The translations under genes and the position numbers were made by a program. Under the pieces are notes generated by a model, which saw only the letters and a list, made by a program, of their open reading frames with translations, ran no database searches and was not told the origin of the DNA. A DNA stretch of 64,000 bases, from assembly GCF_048771995.1 (NCBI RefSeq), contig NC_133026.1:62621001-62685000 (forward strand). The letters run 5' to 3'. Source of the DNA: Taeniopygia guttata (taxonomy: Eukaryota > Chordata > Aves > Passeriformes > Estrildidae). How positions within the stretch are numbered: the first letter of the stretch is position 1; each line of letters opens with the position of its first letter. Shown here one piece after another: positions 14,286-26,300 of this stretch.

Positions 14286-17200
14286 GCAAAAGAACAAATC
14301 CAATTGCTTATGAATAAATCATAATTTTTTCTTAAATGTTGTGCTTGCAAGGCGGGGGGACTATATTTACTGCTTCACAGGTGTCATGCAATACAGGCTG
14401 GTTTGGGCAGCTTTAACCTGTCTTCCACAGTTTGCCTAAAACTCAGATCCCCCATTTGCCTAAAGCTTACTAATTATTAACTGCTAAAGAAGGCAGGTTT
14501 TAAAAGATGTTTATCTGATCTATACTAACAGGACATTTTGTTGGAGTAACCATTACAGCCAAAGCATCCAGCAAAGCATCCCTTGTGTGGATGTAATTTA
14601 GGAGCAGCAGAACCACTGCATTTGGCAACCCTTCTGAAAGTCACCCTGTAACTGTATAATAGTTTCACTGGGGTAATTGCATTTGGATTTGGAGATTTTC
14701 CTGGCCTGGCTCCACTAGCCAGAGATGACACCTTTTTGTAACCCTGGCTCATAGTGCTGTGTCAACAGACGTCTGTAACATAGATCACTTCCTAGAGAGG
14801 GAATTGTGATTCTCTAGGAGAGGTCCAGACACTCCAGTGCAGACCGTTCGCTCCCCTTGCACCAGTACAGAAACAGTGCAAGCCAATTAATGTCTTTGGA
14901 TATGATCCAAATTTACACCTGTGTAAAAGCAGAAAACACTTAGCTCTAAATCCAATGCTGCTGTAGTGTTTGATACTTGTGATACAAAATTCTGAGCTAC
15001 TTTCCACTAAGGTTGAGTGGTTTGCAGATCGATATAGGTTACATCTTCATTGAAGATGTGGTAGGGTTTTTTTACTTAAATTATCACAGTGGTTAGGATT
15101 TTTGCCTCATGTTAATGAAAACAAATTGTTTTGCAGTTGTCATATGATTTGCAAAAAAATGAACTAAAGACTACAAGGGAAATTAGCATCAACATTTGTT
15201 TTCACTGTCGTGATTTATACCAGCTGCAGATCTGACCTCAAAAACCAACACTGTGTAAGTCAAACTGTACAACACAATGCCATTTCTCACACTCCTAAAC
15301 CCCTTTCTAGCAGCACTGTATTTCTCTTACTCTCTTGGGAGACTCATCAGTGACAGAGTTTGCGGTAGATATTAGTTTCTTCTAGTTCTGTGGGCTTCCT
15401 ATTACCTTTGCCTCATACACACAGTGCTAGCAGGAAAACTGGGCCCTTATATTTGTTGGCAGCACTGACAAAACCACTAAGCCATATGACCCTCACACTT
15501 TCCAGATTTGCATAGTAGTTCCCAATTTTGTCAGTTGTCACTGCAGGGAGAGGTGTTCAAATTGTTCCTTCCTTTTTTGGCTAGCAGCCACCATAATACA
15601 CAATTTCAGGCAGAGTTGATGCAGAAACAATGCTCTGCCTAAGAGCATGAAAGCACTTCATGAAAGGAAAGTAAAAAACAGAAGGAAATGCCTTATTGCT
15701 AATGGCTCAATCCCTTTTGCTTTTTAGCAAATGATATCAATAGCTAAACCCAGGAGTCAGAAAGCAAAGCCAAAGCAAACCTGTGAGATTTGCCTTCTGA
15801 TAGGCACACACGCTTCATTCCACTACCCAGTATGCAGAGCACAGCACCCTAACTAATGGCACCATTGCCTCAAAAGAGAAAAGAAAGATTCAGAGGATGA
15901 AAGAGAGGGTGCAAGGATAGGGGGGTGAGAATGGGTGTAGAGGGTGTAAAGATACACTTCCCACAACCTGAGCAATTTGCTTTAGCATATGACTGCATTG
16001 TCATTGACTTACCTGTGCCTGAGTCACAGAGCTTATTTGTTTTTATCCTTGTTCTGATTTAGTTAGAGCACCACATAAAAGACAGTGGGATTTGTGGAAA
16101 TCTCCTATGGAGCTCTACCCATTCAGGTATGTAGAGTCACTCAGTAGGGCCGTGCAAATTGTAAGGCTGGGAAAAAGCCTTTAGAAGTAGATTTCCTGGA
16201 AGGCTGGGGGTTTCCTTCCTCTGCCTGAGGATGACTTGGCTCACTCACCACTTGCACACTGGAAAAATTATTGTTTCTACTATGCAGCTTTAAGTCATCA
16301 GCTAGGTCTTCAACTAGCACTTTTTACTCAAAACACACTTGACATCTCAAACTCATCTCCCAGACACAAAACAAGTGGGTATTTCTCTCAAAAATCTTAC
16401 ATGCTGTTAACGGCATCACCAAGCAAGACTAGAATTTGTGGTGAGAATTAGAAAATTAAGATAGGAGAGAATCAGAGCTCTGGAACAATAAGGCAGGAAA
16501 ATAACAAACTCTTAAAATTGAATTTTATAAATTTATCAGCATTCATTTAATAATTGGGAGAAAAGGGGTAAGACAAAATCACCCAAGAGATCCTCTGAAG
16601 TCCTTTACTTCAGAATTGATAGTGGTGATTTTAGCTGCATATTTATGTTTTAAGATTTAGTTGCATATATAATTGAAACATATTAATGATGTCCACTTCT
16701 TTATAAGAGGGATGTTTTCCTGTTACATCTTGCTCTAGCATGAGACAGGCAAGGACACTGGCTTCACTCCTAAACGACTTTTAAGGGATAGAGGAAAGGA
16801 ACATTTCTTCTATGTAGGACTCCTGCCAGCAGTTCTGAAAGCTGGAGCTGTTGTCCTCATGCCTAGCAATACACATATGCAACACCCCTTCATTTCACTG
16901 TAAGGACCATATGGTCTGTCTAGCATGAGCTTGAACCACTGCCATTTCATTCTAGCCTGGCTGTTCTGTAACAACAGAAGAATCTCATTTTTAATCCATC
17001 CATTTTGTCAGTAGTGTTGTCTTAAACCTATACCAACTCGTCACCCAGCTAGAGGCACAGCTGCAGCCAGTGAAGTTTAACTTTGCCCTGCAGCAGCACG
17101 GCAAAAAATGACCTGCCAGCACTAATCACTGAGTGCTTTAGGTTAAAATGTTTCCTAAGAAAGGATACTAGTGCACCCTATGTAATTAATGTTTAGCCAT

Positions 17201-17739
17201 AAGGTGAAATGGTTAACTTGACTCTTTTGATCACTCTCAGAGACTGAGGATTAAGCATTTTACTGTGTCTGCATTAAACTCTCTGTGAGCAGCAATCAGT
17301 GAGATTATGCTCTCATGTGTCAGATAGAGGCAAGCAAACAAAAGTGGTACAAGTATTTACCCAAGAAAATCATAAGAGGATGACCACTCTAGATAAAACT
17401 GAGACAGGCTGGAACTTAATCACATTTGTTTATTATTGCAATAAATAAATTACTCCTTCAGAGGAAATTTATAAAAGAGCAAAATCTGGTCAAACACATG
17501 CTCTGCCTGCTTACAGTTTTAAATCTTCTGTGATGCTAGCTTGCCAGGCAATTTAACATATCAGAGCAGCCTTGATGCTATCCCTGTGCAGGGTAAGGAG
17601 TTGACTCAATCAGGATCACTAATCACATGAGAAAAAACCACAGCACAACACTGTAGAAAGAAACAGCTGGCAATAACAAATTTAAATTGTTCATCATGGA
17701 GAGAAAAATGGAAACATGTAGTGACAGACCAACATCTTC
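14286..17739. other. Intergenic DNA, no gene recognised
   Basis: Nothing supports a gene. A 19-bp dyad near 15041 (ACATCTTCA and its complement around one T) and an ATTGCAAT C/EBP-type palindrome near 17440 are the only small ordered elements noticed. Confidence 0.55.
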
Positions 17740-17845
17740 CTGAATGCACACAGTGCTTGGCTTTGAGCAGGGCATTTGAGGATCTCAAAGGAACAGCATG
17801 GTTCAACAAATGCTTGCTAATGAATGCAAGAGTTGTAAAAGGAAA
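17740..17845. repeat. Possible ancient MIR-like SINE fragment
   Basis: The phrase GAGGATCTCAAAG followed by ACAAATGCTTGCTAATGAAT resembles, from memory, an old amniote MIR/L2-type repeat in which the same order of words occurs. The match is short and diverged, so the family and boundaries are tentative. RepeatMasker with an amniote library would settle it. Confidence 0.3.
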
Positions 17846-17927
17846 ACTAAATATAAATATAAAAAAGCAACTTCAAATTAGCTGGTTCTACAGCTTGTAC
17901 TGAAGTAGCATCTTCCCAGCCATAGTG

Positions 17928-17947
17928 AAAAAAAAAAAAAAAAAAAA
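17928..17947. repeat. Poly-A tract (20 bases)
   Basis: This is an uninterrupted run of 20 A followed by CCCCAAC. It lies about 80 bp after the possible MIR-like fragment but no target-site duplication is obvious, so I do not call it the tail of a retroposon. Confidence 0.85.
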
Positions 17948-18797
17948 CCCCAACAAATTAGTTGATGCTGCTATCCTTACTTTATCATGCAAAGCAGATA
18001 GGAAACTCGATATTGCTCTCTTTCTGCAGGATCTGTGTCAGCTAGAAAGCATACTATAGCTAGAATCTGACAATTAATTTAGAAATTGGTTTTGACCACA
18101 TAGATTGCAATTACAGAGCGAGGAGCCAGAATATGATGGCTAGAGAAAATGCCCTATCATAGGGGACCAAAGAATTCAATGTGCTTCATTTATCAAAAAA
18201 CAAAATGAATGATCCAATTACAGAACCCACACCCCTCATTGTAAAAAAATAGCTAGTCTCAGAGGGTTGTTTAACTTAGCAGAGAAATACAGTGTAAGAA
18301 TCAATAGCAAAAAGAGCAAAAAATAACTCAAATTTACAAATAAAATAAGCAACACTTTAGCTGTGACCCATTGCTAAGACTGATTATGAGCTGAAGTAGT
18401 AAACTTCCTTTTTTTAAGTTTAAATGATGGAGTATTTTCACAAAAAACAAGGCACCTCTTGTCTAGCAGGAATTCTGTGAAAGAGACTACAGAGAACAGG
18501 CCATGTGGGAGATTGGACACAGACACCTTTCTGTGCTTTTTGTGGTCAACCACACTATGAAATCAGTCATTTCTCAATATTCTTACCACATCACCACACC
18601 CCTCACTCTACATTTATTGCCAAGTTTCCTATGAAAATAAAACTTGGCTTTGTGCTCTATATAAACATGGGTCTCTCCAGTGCCTCTTAGTGCTTCTGGA
18701 AGCCAGTGGCAAAGTTTAATGAAATTCAGCAAAAATGTAGGGGGTTGCTAAATATGAAATGCTTAAATAATTTGTGAAAAGAGACAAAAGAGAGAGG
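17948..18797. other. Intergenic DNA, no gene recognised
   Basis: AT-rich DNA between the poly-A tract and the larger CR1 copy, with no gene-like frame or named repeat seen. Confidence 0.55.
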
Positions 18798-19500
18798 ATC
18801 ACAGAATCACACAGAGAATCAATCAGGTTGGAAAAGGCCTCTGAGATCATGAAGTCCAACCTATGAGTGAACACCACCATGTCAAATAGGCCATGGCACA
18901 AAGCGGACATCCAGTCTTTCCTTAAATACCTCCAGGGATGGTGGCTCCACCACCTTCCTGTGCATGGGAAGGCAGTTCATTTCAATGTCTATTCACCCTT
19001 TCTGTGAATAAATTCTTCCTAATGTCCAGCCTAAACATCCTCTGGCATGGCTTAAGTCTATGATAAGGTCACCTCTGAGTCTCCTTTTCTCCAGGCTAAA
19101 CAACCCCAGCTCTCAGATGCTTCTCAGCAGATTTGTGATTCAGCCCCTTCACCAGCTTTGTTATCCTTCTCTGGGCTTGCTCCAGCACCTCATTGTCTTG
19201 CTTGTAGAGAGAATTTCTAAACTGGATGGAGTACTCAAAGTGTGGCCTCACCAGTGCCAGATGGAAAGCCACATCGGATTATTGTGGCCGAAGTGTAGGA
19301 CCTGGGACTTGCCCTTGTTGAACCTTATACTGTTGGTCTCACCCCACTGATCCAGCCTGTCCAGGTCCTTCTGCAGGGCCTTCCTGCCCTCCAGAAGATC
19401 AACACTCCTGCCCAACTTGGTGCTGTCTGCAAATTTAGTAGAGGTAGACCCAGTTCCCTCACCCAGATCACCAAAGATACCAAACAGCCCAGCCAATCCT
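18798..19500 (-). mobile_element. CR1 LINE fragment with reverse transcriptase remnant
   Basis: On the + strand it opens with the antisense CR1 3' end (ATCACAGAATCACACAGAG, then GGTTGGAAAAGGCC). It continues through the typical 3' region and, at 19248-19496 on the minus strand, encodes the C-terminal part of CR1 reverse transcriptase. The residues [20 protein letters not shown] and, further on, FGHNNP are the CR1 hallmark. The catalytic FADD motif reads FADS, so a catalytic Asp is lost. After HNNPM the homology jumps to the 3' region near 19260-19285, which indicates an internal deletion. The copy is 5'-truncated and inactive. Confidence 0.95.
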
Positions 19501-22500
19501 TAACATAGAAGATGTCCTCTCAACCCATGGATCTCTTATTCCCCACAGGGGAATGGAACACAGAATTAGACATCAGAGAATCCACATGGGAGGACACACA
19601 TCATGCATGTACACACTTTGGGAACAAGGCTTCTGTAGCTTTGCTGTTCATGAAATTGCTTAAGTGAGACCATTACAAAAGCATACAAGCTGTGTTTATC
19701 TCAGAAGTTATCTGGGAGATGTTGTTGTTGTGACCTCTTTTGGCCTTAAGATCTATACCATTGTGTTACTTTTTCTTCAAATCTGCTATTAGTTCTCCTA
19801 ATAGCTGATTTGAAGAAAATATAATCTCCTTTACCAATATTAGTCTGAGGAGCTCTCTAAAACATAATAGAGAAAGACACGTTGGACAATACGGCTTTTA
19901 GTTATGAAAATTCCACACTGAGCATGAGACTGCAGGGACTGGTCTTTTTGAAATACCATTACAATTTTCAGGTGATTGAAGAAAGGAATTGTAATAACCA
20001 GTTTGACTAGTGACAGCACTTAATGTTTCTGAAAATACAACTGAAAAGGATCCCATGCCAGATCCTCTTGCAAGGCTGGGTTTGCAGAGAGGAGGGATGT
20101 TAGATTACTTGTTAAAACACTTCCTGCTGTGGCTACACCTAGGAAGCAAACAACTTGCTACCCCACCACCCCAATCAGAATGGGATTGATTACTTCAGGA
20201 GCAAATACTGCCTCTGTTGCCTCTAGAAAGTATCCAGGTACCTAATGTTAGATGGAAAGCATTACTTCTTAGGCCACTAATGTTTGCAAAGCTCAATCAC
20301 ACATCTGGCTCCAGGAAAGCTTGAAATTAGTATGAGGCCAGGTTGGGAAGAATCGGCTGCAGCCAGTATGACCCCTTGCAGCAGGGTGTAGAGTAAAGCC
20401 ATTGTTTGCAGAAATGGTACCAGCATTTAACCATATCTGTCATCTACAGGAAGGAAAGTACAATACAAGGAAGGCCATGCTAAGTCCATCCTTAGCAAGC
20501 ATGTTTTTGGTTTTTTGGTTTTTTTTTTTTGCCTGAAGAGATTTCCTCAAACCTTTAACAGGACGTGTTTCCCTCAGTTTAATCAGAGACTGTTTCTGTC
20601 AAAAGATCTGTTTCTGCCTGTTCTACCAGCAGTGACTAAGGCCGGTTTAATTGCATGCTAAGAAAGGTGTGCTGCATTGCTCACTTTCTGTTAAGGGAAT
20701 AGAAATTAAAGCTGCCACATGAAAATGGAACCGAGGCACTTCCACGCAGCAGCTGGCAAGTGAAGAAAGGACATTCCATCACCAAGACATCACTTCTGAA
20801 ATTCAGACAACAATCAAACGTCCTAAGCCAGTTGCACCGACTATCACAGAGGAAGTAAAGCTTTCTTAGTATTAAGTTAAAATATTATATTAGGTTGTTG
20901 CTTCCTTGTATTTGCGCAGGAGGAAAGAACAAGGACAATGAAACAGTAACGCAGCCATTTACTAGTGCATGGCCTTTTCTAACACTGGGCACACCCACTC
21001 CTATAAACTAGGAGCCAGAGAGAGACATTGTTTCACCGCATGTGCGTCAAGAGCAAAAATCTGGAAACAACTCCCTGAGCAATCTCATTCTGAACAAGAG
21101 CTGTTAGTACATGTAAACTCAGTGGCAGGGCCACTCGAGAGACAGAGACGACAGGGAGCCATGCTTTCTTGCCAACCTGCACTGGCAAAAACATTAAAAT
21201 TCTGGCCAAAGTATTCTTCATGACACAAAAGAGGAGTGCTACAGATCCCTATCCTTGGGGATAGGAGTTACTAATAAGCACAGCAGCACACTCTGTTCTT
21301 CAGCAAGACTTGAATCGACACCTATAAAGGAGAAAATTCTTCTGCCTCTGCTAACAGCTATTATTCAGTACAATTCAGACCAGAATAAATTAACACCAAT
21401 TAGATGCAATCAGCACTTTCAGCAACAGCTTATGGGCATACCTTTGCATATGCCTAGTTAGGAACACAAAAAGAGCTTCCTTCTCACAGGGCTATGGTAG
21501 CTTGTCACTGCTGTATGACCATATTATTCAGAGGGTGTGGAATTATCAAGGCAATGACCCAAAAGAATGCTGAATATACATTTACAGCATTGGACTTTCA
21601 CCTGCCCTACCTCTGTTGGTTCATCTTTACATGCTATCCCTTAGTACATGTTTTCTGTGTCTAAGAGTCCACAGGGAGCTGCTTATTTTGAAAATACAGT
21701 GTAAATGAGGAAATATAGTCCACATATATTTTCAAGATATTTTCTGCCAACACTGCTGCTATGTTTGTAGCCAATTTATTTCTGTTGGCCTCTAAGTTTT
21801 CGCATTGTGTGTAGATTACCTTGGAACAGGAATGCGAAGTTTAAAACACTGATTTAGGTGCAATGCAATCCAAGAGTGTACATCATGTATACCACAAAAT
21901 CCTGTATATTTATGACTCAGAAAATAATAATAATGTACTTATACAATGCACTGTCTTGCAGAATTCAGATTTAGCTACATATAATAGCATTAACTATTGG
22001 TTCTTCAATAAAAATCAAATTTGAGCAGTTCTATCTAATTCTCCTTCTTACCTTCTAAGTTTTTGTAGCTATCCTGAATTTGTTTTCAAGAAGAATCTCC
22101 TAGGGAAAGAAGGGAAGGAAGTTATCTTTCTTCTCTATTTCTAGTACTGTCCTAAAGAGGGCAGGTATATTTGAAAAGACTCAGGCACAAGACATAACTG
22201 TTTCTCCTTGCCTGACTTGTGCCCTAGACTTACTTTGCAACCTCAATGAAAAAATTAAAAAACCCTCTTCTGCCTTTTGTTACCTCTACCACCCCTAAAG
22301 GAAGGGCTCTGACCATGAAGCTAGAAGAACATCTGAAACCACTGCTAACAGACTAATTCAGTCACTAATAGTCAATAGAAAAATAAGAGAAAGTCTACAC
22401 AACATAACATTTAAGATGTGTTATACTGAATTATGTGACCTAAATCTTGTTCCATTTAATACAGAATAATTGAATATTCTCTGAAATAGAAATTGGTCTC

Positions 22501-23352
22501 CTCATGCATAAATAACACTTTCATTGGAGAACTTAATAAATCCTATTTCTAAGAGGTTTTAATCCTTCTACTCTCTCTTGGGAAAACCAGAATACAAAAC
22601 ACTGTCTTACTGTGCAAAGAAGTCTTCTGAACCATGACAGAGTATCTTCATAGAGATGAATAAATTAATAGGGGCACCAGGACTTTCCCAGATTGTGCCT
22701 TGTCAAAGGAAACTCCAGCCATCAAACAAGAGTCAAGAGTTCATGAGTTAATCATGACCAGCTGGAGGTACTTCAGTCTGAAGACTGGGGCTTAAAAGCC
22801 AATCCTATGTTCAACCTTGCCTCTTGAAGGCTCCCTACTCAATGTCAGCATCTTCTGGATGGCACTCTGAGGCACCTGGCTCACCCGTAACTCAGTATAC
22901 ACCCATGCTGAAATGCTGGGTTCCTATAGGCACTCAGAGGTTGGGGTCTGGTGTTCCTGCAGCCTTTTGTGAAATCAGCCTTTGGGCACTTCTGGAATGA
23001 TTCCACATCACTCAGGACTTCTACATCTAAATCCTATTGTATTCCTAAATCCCACACCTTAGATGCATTCTAGGTGAAAGTTGCTCAGGCTTGCCCATAA
23101 ACAATAGGAGATTAGGGGGCGAAAAGGGAACAGCAGTAAAATGTCATTGGCCACCCCAATCTGTTTCTCTTTTTTCTACAATTCGGCAAGCTGTGTGGCA
23201 GGAGCTCATTTACTATTTTAGTATCTATAAATTACTAATATAATTTGCAAAATTCATCTTGGCACTGTTAAATTAGTTCAAAACAAGACTGATGAATGCA
23301 TGCAAACCAAAAGGATCCAAAAATCGACCTAGCCCAAAGCAAACTCCTAGCC
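19501..23352. other. Intergenic DNA with one strong hairpin
   Basis: Apart from the inverted repeat at 19771-19819, I see no gene or named repeat. A frame of 84 codons at 20969-21223 and its antisense shadow have no recognisable domain. A T-rich run is present near 20520. Confidence 0.55.
19771..19819. repeat. Near-perfect inverted repeat, 22-bp stem
   Basis: The left arm at 19771-19792 and right arm at 19798-19819 pair over 22 bp with one mismatch around a TTCTC loop. RNA from either strand could fold into a stable hairpin. Known terminal inverted repeats, a tRNA or a named miRNA are not recognisable. It may be a template-switch product or a small-RNA hairpin. Confidence 0.85.
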
Positions 23353-23392
23353 TTCACACAAATTTGTATTCACACAAATTTGTATTCACACA
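23353..23392. repeat. 16-bp tandem repeat, 2.5 copies
   Basis: The unit TTCACACAAATTTGTA is repeated at 23353 and 23369, with a partial third copy. Each unit holds the 10-bp palindrome ACAAATTTGT. It looks like a simple slippage product. Confidence 0.9.
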
Positions 23393-26300
23393 CTTAGACA
23401 CCACTTTGGTAACTGTCAGACACCCTTAGTGAAGTCAGTAGGATATTATGTTTAAAAGAGGCCTTAAGGTGTGGTTTTAAATAAATTTAATTAAAATAGT
23501 ACGAAGAGTTGTTTCCATTTTGTTGGATAGAATTAGAGTTCCAGATAAATGAATTAGCCAGGTATCAGCCTAGCCACTGTGCCTGTACATGGAGGCCTAA
23601 GCCTGTAGTTAACATCAGGCATCAGTGTGATTAAACCCAGGAAAATCTGGTAAGAAATGAATGTTCATTATCTTCTTTTAAAGTCATTCCCTACTAATAA
23701 TCAAATGTAATAGGTATGGTGCACCCTCCAATTAATACTAGAATTCTCAACATCAGTTGGTAACCCATCTTGTAATGGTGTTTCATGCAACTTTTATAAT
23801 ACACTGTGATAGAAATTCCCAGATGATTATATAGATATGGCATTTGTCTTAATTTATAGGAAGGAACTCACTTGTGCGGGTATTGCTGATGAAGAAAATC
23901 AACTACAAATTTGGGGAATGTGTTGCATGTTCAGCACGTAAGCAGAATCTGACCTTAGAGATTATACTGAAATCAATGAGCCTTTAGAGAGGGATATTTC
24001 CATTGGAAGTTTCCAGGTAAAACATGCATTATTTATAGCAGTAGAACCTTTGCCTGAATATAACATAAGAGTCTTTTGTCAACTCTGCTACAGCCCTTAA
24101 CCTATGCTGTGCCTGCACTTTGTGGAGATACTGCTCTATGAAAGGTCTTTCAGGACAGCAAAGTAGGAAGGACAGGGAATGCAAGGATCAGGTTGTTCAA
24201 GAGGAAGCACAGTTAACACCTTAAGACCTACCTCAGAGTCCCTTCAGACTTACAGAAATTGACATTCAAAGAACCACACACATCCCTGTTTGCTGGATTA
24301 CACAGAGAGAAAATAAAGCATTCAGATATTCCTTGAAAAATTTGGCTTGGAGTCAGAAGCAGACCTGGAAGATTTCTACTGTACCCTGCAGTTGGGCTAG
24401 AAAATAATTGCTTACTGGTCAAGGTACATTTAAAATATTTTATATTATTTAATGAGAGTTACACATGAAAGCCACATCAGACTTCCATTACTAGCTTTTC
24501 CCGAAATACTGAAGCATGTGAACTTCTGATAAGAGGCTGCTGTTCCAAGATGTTTTAAAAAGCAAACCAGAAATATGTCAGAATTATTAATTTCTGCAGC
24601 TAAATTTTCTTCCTTTTCTAGAGTGCAAAGAAATAATTCTGATACAACCTGTCATATTAATATTGAAAGATCACTTACAAGGACATACCAAAATCCTCCA
24701 CTTTACTTCAGAATAACTATGCTGCCTGAGGTTGGGATAAAGAACAGATTAGAAATTGGTTCTATAAATTATACCTTGTACATACAAGACCTACTATCAG
24801 CAGTCAGTCTTTTCAGTAAATTAATTAATGCTAAATATTTCTGCCTACTTATAATAGGGTAATAAACACACAGACAAAAAAAAAAAAAAAGAAAGAGAGC
24901 ACTTATTTTGTATTCAAGGTCCCCTTTCTAATTAACTTATCAAGCTTATTATACAGCCTGCTTGAACAACAGTGGGGGAAAAAAAAACAGGAAAAAAACC
25001 CCAGCTTATTAAAAATTCTAGGGGGCATACAACTGCAGCATGTTATATCTGCAGCTCTGCTACTCCAAGCTACTTTTTTATGTTCTTAAATGCTAAGATG
25101 GAGATTGGTGTTTATGTGAAAAATGTAAAAACAGGGCAGAATGCTGCCAGAAGTATTCTATTCATTACTAGTAATTTAGTAAGTGGTATGGACCATTCTT
25201 CACAACATTACTGAGTAAATTCCCAAGAAAAGCAGATTGCTTACAACACAATTGTCAAGGTGACACCAAAATGAAAGCTCAGTTCACTTACCAACTATTA
25301 CAAGTCTCCTCATGCTTTTTGAAAGATTGGGACTGTTGATCTGAGTTTTGGCTGAATTCCAATTTGTTTAATTAAATTCCACATACCTACATCTCCCTCT
25401 CACCCCTTTGCTTCTGCTAAATGCTATTAAACAACCAACATGTTACATCAGTGTCCTCTGGGCCCAACACCAGCAAGGATCAAAACATTTCCCCAGAGCA
25501 GTCAGTGAAAAGGCACTGGGATCCTTCAGAATAAAGTTGTTGTCATAAATGAGTACTTACCACTCAAGCAATTTCAAGTTAAAGAACCATCAGACTGTTG
25601 TGCAAACAAGTTAATACAATTCACATGGCAGCATTTGAAGGAAAGAAAACATTTCCCATTAGTAATACTGTATGTATTCAGTTGCAAATGTCCAGTTTCT
25701 TATACTATAAGAATTTTCTTCTCTTAATTTTTTTTCTTTAATTATTTCATAGAGATTCTACTTAAAAATTGCCAGTAACTTCTCTCCACATAACTCTTTA
25801 ACTAGCATTTGCCCGCAAATCAAGAAGTCCACAATTTACCTGAAGGGAAACTTTTATCCTGTTGTAGTAGTGTATTCTTCTCAATTGTGTTTCAGAGAAC
25901 AGTGCTTCTGTCTGGTATAAAGTTGTGATACTAGGTTTTTTATCCCCATAGGTTTTTCAAACCATAGTCAAATAACAAATGTGAAGTCTTAGGGTAAAAT
26001 AATTTTAAAGAGCAATTTGTATTTGGCTAAATAAGATTCAGGTATACTTAGCCACTGAATTTTTAAGTCATGTTAATTTGATATAATATTTTAATAGTTT
26101 ATATTTTTATTTCAGTATTTAGTAAGCTTATTATAATATACTCATTTTGTTATAAAAAGTAACCATGAAGAAATTTAGTGAATGTTTTTTACTCCACTGA
26201 ATGCTACAGCATCAGTATATGTTCTTGAATCATTTATTGTTTTATTAAGACTGTATTAAAAAAGAAGGATGAAAAGAAGAAACCATTTGTAAGGTTCCCT

